Origin: Gemmatimonadaceae bacterium
Lineage (GTDB): Bacteria; Gemmatimonadota; Gemmatimonadetes; Gemmatimonadales; Gemmatimonadaceae
Direction of reading: 5' to 3'
NCBI GenBank assembly: GCA_013813715.1
Contig: JACCRF010000041.1
Coordinates: 62,001 to 126,000 of the forward strand
DNA length: 64,000 nucleotides
In this document: positions 49,978 to 57,980 of the stretch, in pieces
How the letters are laid out: the number at the start of each line of letters is the position of its first letter
Position numbering within the stretch: the first letter of the stretch is position 1
Made by a program: the position numbers and the translations under genes
The notes under the pieces: generated by a model
What the model saw: the letters and a program-made list of their open reading frames with translations, nothing else
What the model was told of the DNA's origin: nothing
The model's database searches: none

Positions 49978-50476
49978 GTGCCTGTCGGGCTGGCTGCCGG
50001 GCGGCAATCCGTCACGACGTTCGCCGTGACCAGTCACAGGGACGATCCATTGCACGTCAGCGACATCGAATTCTCGATCACCAGCGGCCCGAGTGAGGAG
50101 ATGCTCTTCGGATGTCTTAAATCGCTGCATGTCGAGATGAATGCTGCGCCGTACAGCTGGTCGGTGATGATTACCTGCAATGCGCCGGGTGGGGACGCGG
50201 TATCCGCACGCGCACGTTATCGACAATCCTGCCCCGCCGCTTCGCCGACAATCACAGCGCCAGGGTTCTCGTGAACTCTACCTGGAGTACCTGAAGGGCG
50301 CTTTGCATTTCTTTCGGACTGGGCGCCCGACGGCCACCTACGCGCTGCTCTGTGCGACCCTCGTCGCGCTCGCCGGCGCTCGCCTGGCCGTCGGGTGGGC
50401 CAGGCGCGATACGGCGGGCGTGAATGCCGCCCGCCGTGTAGCGCGTGTCGCGTGGAACGGACTGGTCAATCGCTAA
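49978..50476 (+). pseudogene. decayed GT2 glycosyltransferase gene
   Basis: Pieces of one GT2 protein lie in three reading frames. The first frame encodes FSITSGPSEEMLFGCLKSLH and WSVMITCNAPGG (about 50053-50200). A shift gives YPHAHVIDNPAP, a further shift gives RRFADNHSARVL (about 50232-50265), and then the sequence jumps to a C-terminal piece ELYLEYLKGALHFFRTG with a membrane helix LCATLVALAGARLAVGW and the end ARRVARVAWNGL. The catalytic middle (D-x-D, ED) is missing, so this is an internally deleted, frameshifted remnant of about 500 bp. The 3' end overlaps the end of rfbB by 11 bp. Confidence 0.8.
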
Positions 50477-51533
50477 CCGCGATTCCGACCGCGCTTTTGG
50501 TTGCCCGCTCGAGGTGCCCGGGATTCGCCAGATACCATTTGACAGTCTTTCTGATGCCGGTGTCGAACGATTCCGCCGGTTTCCAGCCGAGCTCCGATTC
50601 GATGAGCCCGCTGTCGATCGCGTACCTGAAATCATGCCCGAGCCGATCGGTCACCGACGTAAGCAGGTCGGAGTACACGCCGCTCGCCCTCGGCCGCAGT
50701 TCATCGAGCATGGCACAGATCTGCCGCGCGATGTCGATGTTGCGCCGCTCGCTTCGGCCGCCGATCAGGTACGTATGTCCAGTGCGGCCGCGGCGTAACA
50801 CGGCGTCAATGGCGGTGCAGTGATCCGCCACGTAAAGCCAGTCCCGCACGTTCAGCCCTGCGCCGTAGATCGGGATCGGCTGGTCACCGAGGGCCGATCT
50901 GATCACGGTCGGGATGAACTTCTCGGCATGCTGGTAAGGTCCGTAGTTGTTCGAGCAATTGCTGACCGTCACCGGCAAGCCGTACGTGTGATGGTATGCG
51001 CGGACGAGATGATCCGATCCCGCCTTGCTCGCTGAGTATGGCGAATTGGGAGAGTAGGGAGTCGTTTCCACGAACGGGTGATCAGCGGCATCGAGGCTTC
51101 CGAATACTTCGTCCGTAGAGACGTGATGAAAGCGGGCGTCGCGGGTGCTGGGGGCCGAACACCACGCCGACCGCGCGGCCTCGAGCAGCGTGAAGGTGCC
51201 GACGATGTTGGTGTTGATGAATGCCGCTGGGCCGGTGATCGATCGGTCGACGTGCGACTCCGCCGCGAAGTGCACGACTGTGTCGATCGCGTCTTCATCG
51301 AGCAGGGCTCTGACTAGCGCCGCATCGGTAATGTCGCCCGTCACGAATCGGTGCCGCGGATTGCCATCGAGAGATGACAGATTGTCGAGCGAGCCGGCGT
51401 AGGTCAGCGCGTCGAGCGTCGTGACACGGACAGCAGGATCAGTCGCGATGAGATGCGCGACGAAGTTCGCGCCGATGAACCCCGCCCCTCCGGTGACGAG
51501 CACCGAGCGCGGACTGTGGATTGAGCCCGTCAC
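50466..51533 (-). CDS. rfbB: dTDP-glucose 4,6-dehydratase
   Basis: Converts dTDP-D-glucose to dTDP-4-keto-6-deoxy-glucose, the shared intermediate for rhamnose and several amino sugars. 355 residues, the usual RfbB length. Motifs: VLVTGGAGFIGANFVAHL (NAD loop), TVVHFAAESHVDRSI, HVSTDEVFGSL (the catalytic Thr-Asp-Glu), SPYSASKAGSDHLVRAYHHT (YxxxK) and CSNNYGPYQHAEKFIP. Last gene of the operon rfbA-rfbC-rfbD-rfbB, overlapping rfbD by 4 bp. Its product could also feed the DegT enzymes at 14678 and 35948. Its end meets the GT2 remnant at 49978-50476. Confidence 0.97.
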   Translation of the reverse strand: MTGSIHSPRSVLVTGGAGFIGANFVAHLIATDPAVRVTTLDALTYAGSLDNLSSLDGNPRHRFVTGDITDAALVRALLDEDAIDTVVHFAAESHVDRSITGPAAFINTNIVGTFTLLEAARSAWCSAPSTRDARFHHVSTDEVFGSLDAADHPFVETTPYSPNSPYSASKAGSDHLVRAYHHTYGLPVTVSNCSNNYGPYQHAEKFIPTVIRSALGDQPIPIYGAGLNVRDWLYVADHCTAIDAVLRRGRTGHTYLIGGRSERRNIDIARQICAMLDELRPRASGVYSDLLTSVTDRLGHDFRYAIDSGLIESELGWKPAESFDTGIRKTVKWYLANPGHLERATKSAVGIAVSD

Positions 51534-52390
51534 TGCGGACGCTCCAGCATCGACCGCAACGCTGCGCGCCAGTGGCGCGGCGTCACACCGAAGGCCGCGC
51601 TGAACGCGGACGTGTCCAGCATGGACGACCTCGGCCGGCGCGCGGCAGCCTGAAACTCCGTGGTGCTGACGGGAGTCAGCCTCGGAGTGAGCTTGGTCTC
51701 CTCAAATACTGCCTGCGCAAAGCCGTACCAGGTCGTCGTCCCCGAATTGGCGAAGTGATACGTCCCGGCCAGCGACGGGTCGCGCGAAAGCGCGCCCGCC
51801 GCGTCGAGGAGCGCCGCGGCCAGATCAGCCGCCAATGTGGGGCTGCCATGCTGGTCATTCACGACTCTTATGTCCGACCCAGCCTCGGCCAGGCGAAGCA
51901 TGGTGTGTACGAAGTTGCGGCCCTCATGGCTGTACACCCAAGAGGAGCGCACGATTGCGTGGCGCGGCGCGCACTCGCGCACCGACTCCTCGCCGGCCAG
52001 TTTCGTGGCTCCATATGCACTGATGGGGTTTACCTCACTGTCCGGACGGTATGGTGTCGTCGCGGCGCCGTCGAACACATAGTCGGTAGAGATGTGAACC
52101 AACGCGGCACCGCCATGAGCGGCAGCACGCGCGACATTCGCCGCACCATCGCGATTCACCTTCATCGCCAAGCCGGGCTCCCGCTCCGCTTCGTCCACCG
52201 CTGTGTAGGCCGCAGCGTTTACCACGACATCAGGCGCCGCATCGCGGATGGCCTCCACCACGGCGCTTTCATCGGTGATGTCGAGATCACGCCTCGCGAG
52301 CGCAGTGGTCTCCCATCCGCGCGCCCGCCCCTGTCTCGCCAGCTCGGCCCCGGTCATGCCGGCGGCTCCAGTGATCAGCACACGAGTCAT
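51530..52390 (-). CDS. rfbD: dTDP-4-dehydrorhamnose reductase
   Basis: Final step to dTDP-L-rhamnose, NADPH-dependent 4-keto reduction. About 286 residues. I chose ATG 52390, which overlaps the rfbC stop (ATGA) and puts [20 protein letters not shown] at the N-terminus; the in-frame ATG at 52504 would lie in rfbC. Motifs: ALVHISTDYVFDGAATTPY, ISAYGATKLAGEESVRECA (YxxxK) and ARRPRSSMLDTSAF near the C-terminus. A normal short-chain RmlD. It overlaps rfbB by 4 bp. Confidence 0.96.
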   Translation of the reverse strand: MTRVLITGAAGMTGAELARQGRARGWETTALARRDLDITDESAVVEAIRDAAPDVVVNAAAYTAVDEAEREPGLAMKVNRDGAANVARAAAHGGAALVHISTDYVFDGAATTPYRPDSEVNPISAYGATKLAGEESVRECAPRHAIVRSSWVYSHEGRNFVHTMLRLAEAGSDIRVVNDQHGSPTLAADLAAALLDAAGALSRDPSLAGTYHFANSGTTTWYGFAQAVFEETKLTPRLTPVSTTEFQAAARRPRSSMLDTSAFSAAFGVTPRHWRAALRSMLERPQ

Positions 52391-52938
52391 TCGTATCGAG
52401 GAAGATCCTGCCGCGCGTCGTTGAGCCCGCAATACAGCGCGTCCTTCGGCGAAACGGTCAGCTCGCCGCGAGGCCATGCGATGCCGATTGCCGAATCGTT
52501 CCACGCGACCCCTCGATCGTCCGCCGCGTCATAGAGCGTCGTGCACTTGTAGATCACGTCGGCAATGTCCGATGTCACACAGAAACCGTGAGCGAATCCG
52601 GGCGGTATCCAGAGTGAATACAGATTCGCGTCGCTCAGCTCGACGCCGTGCCACATCCCGAACGTCGGTGAGCCGCGCCGGATGTCCACCGCCACGTCGA
52701 ATATGCTTCCCCTCGCCACATGCACGAGCTTGCCCTGCGGGCTCGCGAGCTGGTAATGCAGTCCGCGAACGACTCCGCGGCCCGATCTGCTGTGATTGTC
52801 CTGGAGGAAAAGTGCCGGCACGCCGGTTCCGGCCAGCTTGCTCGCGTTGAAGGTCTCGAGAAAAAAACCGCGCCCGTCTCCATGCACCGTCGGCTCGATT
52901 AGCAGAACGCCGGGAAGCGCCGTCTCAATAGCTATCAT
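52387..52938 (-). CDS. rfbC: dTDP-4-dehydrorhamnose 3,5-epimerase
   Basis: Epimerises C3 and C5 of dTDP-4-keto-6-deoxy-glucose. 183 residues, normal for RmlC, a small cupin-fold enzyme without cofactor. Motifs: [40 protein letters not shown] (substrate-site Arg and the catalytic His in GLHYQ), [36 protein letters not shown] and the catalytic-Tyr region [10 protein letters not shown]. Overlaps rfbA and rfbD by 4 bp each (ATGA). Confidence 0.97.
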   Translation of the reverse strand: MIAIETALPGVLLIEPTVHGDGRGFFLETFNASKLAGTGVPALFLQDNHSRSGRGVVRGLHYQLASPQGKLVHVARGSIFDVAVDIRRGSPTFGMWHGVELSDANLYSLWIPPGFAHGFCVTSDIADVIYKCTTLYDAADDRGVAWNDSAIGIAWPRGELTVSPKDALYCGLNDARQDLPRYE

Positions 52939-53822
52939 CGCGCTGGAGCGACGGAATCGAGCAGCGAGATCAGATACTCGCCGTATCCGCTCGCTCCCAT
53001 CTTTCCGGCGAGTGTTTTGAGCGCTTCAGCATCGATGAAGCTCATCCTGTACGCCGCCTCCTCGGGCGATCCGATCTTGAGCCCCTGTCTCGCTTCGACG
53101 ACGGCGACAAAATTGGCCGCCGCCAGCAGGGCTTCGTGCGTTCCCGTGTCGAGCCACGCTATTCCCCGGCTAAGTATCTCAACGGTGAGCGTCCCGCGCT
53201 CGAGGTAGCACCGGTTGAGATCCGTGATCTCTAGCTCACCCCGAGCCGATGGAGTGAGCGCGCGGGCCGTCTCTACGACTCGGTTGTCATAGAAGTAAAG
53301 TCCCACCACCGCGTACGACGACCGTGGCGATAGGGGCTTCTCCTCGATGCTCCGCGCCTTTCCGGAAGCGTCGAAGTCAACCACGCCATACCGCTCGGGG
53401 TCTTTCACGTGGTACGCGAAAATCGTCGCGCCCTCGATGTCACTTGCTACTCGCTGAAGCTGGTCGGGCAGCCCGTGGCCAAAGAAGATATTGTCTCCGA
53501 GCACCAGGGCCACCGGATTATCCCCGATGAAATCCGCGCCGATGATGAACGCCTGCGCAAGACCGTCGGGTTTTTCCTGCACCGCGTAGTCCAGAGAGAT
53601 GCCGAGCTGTTTTCCATCGCCGAGGAGCTCGCGGAACCGGGGCGTATCGGAGGGCGTGCTGATCACCAGGATTTCGCGGATTCCCGCGAGCATGAGCGTC
53701 GTCAACGGGTAGTAGATCATCGGCTTGTCGTAAACCGGGATCAACTGCTTGCACATCACCCTGGTCGAGGGCCATAGCCGTGTTCCCGAGCCACCGGCGA
53801 GGATGATTCCCTTTCTCTTCAT
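52935..53822 (-). CDS. rfbA: glucose-1-phosphate thymidylyltransferase
   Basis: First step of dTDP-rhamnose synthesis: dTTP plus glucose-1-phosphate to dTDP-glucose. 295 residues, standard for RmlA. Motifs: [74 protein letters not shown] (metal-binding Asp) and [16 protein letters not shown]. It begins the minus-strand operon rfbA, rfbC, rfbD, rfbB with 4 bp overlaps throughout. Directly upstream, 10 bp away, lies the remnant of a flippase gene that would once have been co-transcribed. Confidence 0.97.
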   Translation of the reverse strand: MKRKGIILAGGSGTRLWPSTRVMCKQLIPVYDKPMIYYPLTTLMLAGIREILVISTPSDTPRFRELLGDGKQLGISLDYAVQEKPDGLAQAFIIGADFIGDNPVALVLGDNIFFGHGLPDQLQRVASDIEGATIFAYHVKDPERYGVVDFDASGKARSIEEKPLSPRSSYAVVGLYFYDNRVVETARALTPSARGELEITDLNRCYLERGTLTVEILSRGIAWLDTGTHEALLAAANFVAVVEARQGLKIGSPEEAAYRMSFIDAEALKTLAGKMGASGYGEYLISLLDSVAPAR

Positions 53823-53832
53823 GAATTTCCGG

Positions 53833-54274
53833 TCAGGCGGGGATGGTAACAGCGGACGGATGTGAAGGCCCGCGCAGTCTCACCGACGTTGCGCGAATCG
53901 AGAGCGCCGCAAGAGCGACGAGGCTCAGCGACATCGAGATGCTATCCCGGCGAATGAGACAGAGCACGACGAAGATTGCGAGCGACACGATGAGGTTTCG
54001 GCTGTTCACCGCCTTCACGTTTGTCGCGAGCGCGAAATGCCCGGCCGAATAGCCTTCCTGCACACCAGCCCGCGCGATCGCGATGTATCGGGGCGCGGCG
54101 ATTCCCAGTCCCATGACGAGTGGAAGATACAGAAGCCCCGTCGCGGGCGGGAGAGCGCGTACTCCCCGAAGCCCATCGGTCCGAGCATCGAGGCCACGAC
54201 TTTCAGCAGGAAAATCCCGCGGCTATCACGATCAGCTCCGCGAGCGTCGTCCACGCGAGCTGTCCGCGCATCAT
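53833..54274 (-). pseudogene. decayed Wzx-like flippase gene
   Basis: Parts of one flippase appear in three frames on the minus strand. ATG 54274 overlaps the Wzi stop and starts MMRGQLAWTTLAELIVIAAG. A shift continues with IFLLKVVASMLGPMGFGEYA (a typical flippase N-terminus). Another shift gives MGLGIAAPRYIAIARAGVQE and GYSAGHFALAT. That is followed at once by NSRNLIVSLAIFVVLCLIRR, which looks like a late membrane segment, so most of the middle is gone. About 440 bp remain of an expected roughly 1300. It precedes rfbA by 10 bp. Confidence 0.75.
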
Positions 54275-56022
54275 CGCAGGTTGTAGCGCACGCCCAGCAG
54301 TGCGTTGATGTTCCACGCATCAGCGTCAAAATACCGGTTGAATTCGCGCACGAGAGATAGCCCGCCGGTGAGGTCGTATGCGCCAATGAATCGCGACATC
54401 TCGAAGCCGAGCGCATGTGTCACGTTGATCGCCTCCGGCCGCCGCACGCCGAGCACGAGGTAGTCGCCTATCTCCCCCTTGAGGTCGCGCTTCCAGCTCG
54501 CGGTCCAGCGCCCGTGAGGGAAGAAGCGGTCCACCGCCAGCGTAGACCCCGCCGCGGCGCCGGCGCCCACGTCCGCGCCGAGGAGCTGCCCGCGATTCGT
54601 GTGTCCCTGACGAATCAGGCCGTGAATGTAGATCTCGCCTTCCCCGCGGTACCGGCTCAGTTGCGGGAGCTGAAAGTTGATGATCTCCGCGCGCACCGCA
54701 GTGAGTGCTCTTGGAGTGAACGCGACCACCTTTCTCATCCCGATGCCATAGAAGCGCGAGTGGTCGGGCTCCTGAAGGAGATCGCGAAAGTCTACGCTGT
54801 GGTCATCCCGTCCATATTCGCCGAAGAGCTCGAATCCGCTTCGCGGAAGAACCCATCGTGCGAAACCCGAAACGAGCTGATTGTCTGCGACGCCGCGGTC
54901 GTCGACGCCCTCCTGAAAGGGGGAGTCTGGAATCCTGTCCGGCTGCAGGCTCTTCTTGAGGAAGCCCTGAAACGCCTTGGTAGCGTAGCTTCGCGGAATT
55001 CCCGACCGGGGCCAGATCGAGTGAAAGAATCTCGACACTCCGACCTCGAGGCCCGTGATGCCGCGCGGCTGAAACGCCATGACGAATCCGGTGGTGAACC
55101 GCTTCGTGCCCGGCTCGGCGCGGCTGGTGTATTCGGCGGGACCGGTAACCGTCGAGAAGTCCGACTGGGCGAGCGTGCCCCACATTACTTTGCCGTGAAT
55201 CCTGCCGATGAAGATGTTGAGCGGCTCGCTCGATCCGACGAACACGTGCGGAAAGCCCGCCGCGTTGTTGCCCAGTATGAGCGGATATTCGCCGCCGGGT
55301 CCCCATCCCTGGTTCGCCGTCGAGGCCCCGAACGCGAGGAAGGGAAAGTCCACACGCAACGTGCTCTGGCCAGGATCGATCTGCGAGTATGACGAAGCTC
55401 CGAAACGCTGAGGGCGGTCAATGCCTCCCAAACGATCGTCCGCAAACTGCCTGCCGCCCGGGAGCCCGGTTGGGACTGTATTGAAGAACCGGTTCTCGGC
55501 GATGAACGCGCTAGGCGCGAGCGTCAGCGATACGGGCCCCCACCTCACCCATGCCCCGAGCTGCACTGACGACGTGAGACCGCGACCCGCCCACACCGCG
55601 CCGTCGTTGTTCCCGTACGGAGACCCGGTATTGTAGCGAAACGCGGCCGACGGATCGATGATGTCCCAGCGGACGGGACCAATCGATCTGCCGTCGTTGG
55701 CGAGGCGCCGGCGCCACGGATGAGCGCTATCGCGCGGGATGAGCCGATCGAGCTCGCGTGCAGAAAATGCCCGCGTGGACCACGGATAACCCGGCACTCT
55801 GCCCGTCGTCTGGAGATAGCGGAGATAGTTCTCGGGATCGCTGCCGACGAACACCTCTGCTCGCAGGCTCGCCGCCCCGGTCGCCGCGCCGGTCGCTGTC
55901 GCGCTCGCGAACGTCGCGGCGGAATCCTGCGCGACGGCGACGGCGACTGTGGCAATCATCAGCAATGAGATCGTCGATGCCACGCGAATCGCGCGTACTC
56001 CGGCGCTTCTCATCCTATTCAT
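54271..56022 (-). CDS. Wzi-like capsule-assembly outer-membrane protein (type A)
   Basis: Outer-membrane barrel of about 583 residues. From ATG 56022 (MNRMRSAGVRAIRVASTISL) a signal peptide ends near VAVAVAQ; the longer frame to 56256 overlaps the opposite gene. Motifs match the other type A gene at 30536: DPENYLRYLQTTGRVPGYPW, YGNNDGAVWAGRGLTSSVQL, STANQGWGPGGEYPLILGNN, AGFPHVFVGSSEPLNIFIGR, FQPRGITGLEVGVSRFFHSI and EPDHSRFYGIGMRKVV. Expected role is surface attachment or secretion of polysaccharide, known for the Wzi family. The flippase remnant starts inside its stop codon, suggesting they were once co-transcribed. Divergent from the type B gene at 56174. Confidence 0.87.
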   Translation of the reverse strand: MNRMRSAGVRAIRVASTISLLMIATVAVAVAQDSAATFASATATGAATGAASLRAEVFVGSDPENYLRYLQTTGRVPGYPWSTRAFSARELDRLIPRDSAHPWRRRLANDGRSIGPVRWDIIDPSAAFRYNTGSPYGNNDGAVWAGRGLTSSVQLGAWVRWGPVSLTLAPSAFIAENRFFNTVPTGLPGGRQFADDRLGGIDRPQRFGASSYSQIDPGQSTLRVDFPFLAFGASTANQGWGPGGEYPLILGNNAAGFPHVFVGSSEPLNIFIGRIHGKVMWGTLAQSDFSTVTGPAEYTSRAEPGTKRFTTGFVMAFQPRGITGLEVGVSRFFHSIWPRSGIPRSYATKAFQGFLKKSLQPDRIPDSPFQEGVDDRGVADNQLVSGFARWVLPRSGFELFGEYGRDDHSVDFRDLLQEPDHSRFYGIGMRKVVAFTPRALTAVRAEIINFQLPQLSRYRGEGEIYIHGLIRQGHTNRGQLLGADVGAGAAAGSTLAVDRFFPHGRWTASWKRDLKGEIGDYLVLGVRRPEAINVTHALGFEMSRFIGAYDLTGGLSLVREFNRYFDADAWNINALLGVRYNLR

Positions 56023-56173
56023 TGACGGCGTCAAATGGTAACTTTGTCCCCTGAAATTCAGACTTGTTGGAGCCCAGTTAGCGGACCGGAAATCGTTGCT
56101 CTCAAGCGCCACACAATCTAAGACAAGCCATCGGCAGCCGCTCGTGCCATGCAGCGTCCGCCGCGCGAAGCAG
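56023..56173. promoter_or_regulatory. divergent intergenic region of Wzi pair 2
   Basis: 151 bp separating the two divergent Wzi-like genes, so promoters for both must be here or within the 5' ends. No clear box pair was recognised. Confidence 0.35.
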
Positions 56174-57871
56174 ATGGCTTTTCTCGAACTTGCCGCGTCA
56201 ATGCTTGCCGCATCCATGTTCGGCGGCGGATCGATGCTCGCACAGCAGCCGGCCATCGCCGCGGCAGGCGACAGCGCTGGCGTGCTGTCGTATGTCGTGC
56301 CGCTGATCCTCGTCGGCGGTCAGCCCGCCGACCGCCTCCGGCTCGAGCAGATGAGGGGCAACGCGAGTCTCAGCGGCTACATGATTCGCTCGCCGTCGTC
56401 GCTGACGCCATGGCCCGCGAGCTCGAGATGGTGGAGCGCGTCGCTCATCGCGCCCGAGCTTTACGCTGCCCACAACACGGCGATCCCTTTCTCGATCAAC
56501 GACGGTCCAGTCTGGGCCGGCGTCGGCGCGAGCACGCGAGTGATTTCAGGCGTGCGACTCTCTGCGGGACCGCTGCGAATCACTCTCGCGCCAGAGCTGG
56601 TACAGGCCGAGAACGCATTTTTCCGGCTCCGGGACACGGTGCGCTTCTACGCGCCGCCGGTGCCCGTCGAGCGGAGCGGCGGAGGTTTCGTCTTTCCCTG
56701 GTATGTGAAGCCTTACTCGATCGACCTGCCGATGCGTTTCGGCCGCGAATCGATCCAGCGGGTTGACGCCGGGCAGTCGACCGTCTCGGTCGGATTTCGC
56801 GGCGCCGAGGCGGGCGTCTCCAACGAGAACCATTGGTGGGGACCGGGCGTGCGCAACGCACTCGTCCTCAGCAACAACGCACCCGGTTTCCCTCACCTGT
56901 TCGCAAGAACGGGGCGGCCGTGGCGCAACCGCTTCGGCGAGCTCGAGGCGCGTCTCATCGTTGGCGGTCTCACCGAATCGAAGTACTTCGACACCACTTC
57001 CACAAACAATCTCAGGTCTCTGAGCGCGTTCGCGGTGACCTTTAACCCCCGGTTTCAGCAGAACCTCGTCATCGGGGCGTCGCGCTCCGTATTCGCGACT
57101 TCCAAAGGCTGGAAACGAATTCCGGGACGGTTCCTCGACGCGTTCGCGGCCACTGGCCGTCCGAACAATCGTCCCCTTGCCGATTCGTCGCTCTATCCCG
57201 GCGGCCGCGACCAGATCTACTCGCTGTTCGGCCGGTGGGTCTTCCCGGACGACGGATTCGAGGCGTATGCCGAATGGGCGCGCACCGAATTTCCCATTTC
57301 GCTGCGCGATCTGCTCGTCGCCCCCAACCACACTCAGGGCTACACGCTAGGTCTGGGCTGGACACGCCAGGCGTTCAGAGAGGAGGGGCGGGTTCGGCTT
57401 CAGGCAGAGGTCACGAGCGTCGAGCAGAGCGCGACGTTTCGCGACCGGCCGCAAGGAAGCTACTACACGAGCCGTCGTGTCATTCAGGGATACACTCAGA
57501 TGGGCCAGCCGCTGGCGGCAGCGATCGGCCCCGGTGCATCGGGACAGTGGCTCGCTGCCGATTACATCGAGGCGGCGTGGAGCTTCGGGGTCTTCGCGGG
57601 CCGCATCCGCTGGAACGAGGATATCCACAGCACCTTCGGATTCCCCCTTTACCAAGGTTACTGCATCCACGATGTGAGCGTCTTCCCTGGAGCTAAAGCG
57701 TCCGCCGGCGGCCGTTTCGGCTATATTTCCGCCGACTTGTCGTTCGGTAACCGCTTGAACGCTTTTTTCCAGGAGCAGTCGGGATGCCCAAAGGGCAATT
57801 CGGTGCTGGACATCCGGAACCGGACGATGACTGTGACTGTGGGCACGTTCACGCCCGGCTGGGGCCGATGA
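56174..57871 (+). CDS. Wzi-like outer-membrane protein (type B)
   Basis: About 565 residues from ATG 56174, where a signal peptide follows (MAFLELAASMLAASMFGGGS, cleaved near MLAQQ); 56096 is a longer in-frame start without merit. The motif order matches 32430-34094: DRLRLEQMRGNASLSGYMIR, IPFSINDGPVWAGVGASTRV, VSNENHWWGPGVRNALVLSN, NAPGFPHLFARTGRPWRNRF, EAYAEWARTEFPISLRDLLV and AIGPGASGQWLAADYIEAAW. It keeps the same two late Cys regions (GYCIHDV, QSGCPKG). This gene and 54271 repeat the divergent pair at 30536/32430, pointing to duplication of a two-gene module. Expected in the outer membrane. Confidence 0.87.
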   Translation: MAFLELAASMLAASMFGGGSMLAQQPAIAAAGDSAGVLSYVVPLILVGGQPADRLRLEQMRGNASLSGYMIRSPSSLTPWPASSRWWSASLIAPELYAAHNTAIPFSINDGPVWAGVGASTRVISGVRLSAGPLRITLAPELVQAENAFFRLRDTVRFYAPPVPVERSGGGFVFPWYVKPYSIDLPMRFGRESIQRVDAGQSTVSVGFRGAEAGVSNENHWWGPGVRNALVLSNNAPGFPHLFARTGRPWRNRFGELEARLIVGGLTESKYFDTTSTNNLRSLSAFAVTFNPRFQQNLVIGASRSVFATSKGWKRIPGRFLDAFAATGRPNNRPLADSSLYPGGRDQIYSLFGRWVFPDDGFEAYAEWARTEFPISLRDLLVAPNHTQGYTLGLGWTRQAFREEGRVRLQAEVTSVEQSATFRDRPQGSYYTSRRVIQGYTQMGQPLAAAIGPGASGQWLAADYIEAAWSFGVFAGRIRWNEDIHSTFGFPLYQGYCIHDVSVFPGAKASAGGRFGYISADLSFGNRLNAFFQEQSGCPKGNSVLDIRNRTMTVTVGTFTPGWGR

Positions 57872-57980
57872 CTCAAAGGTCTAAGCCGCTGATGGCCAAA
57901 GACTTGCCTACGGTGTTCCGGGGGCGTAAGACCGCCCGTCAGGCGTGCGCGGCACTCTTCCTTCCGTCACAAACTGGTTG

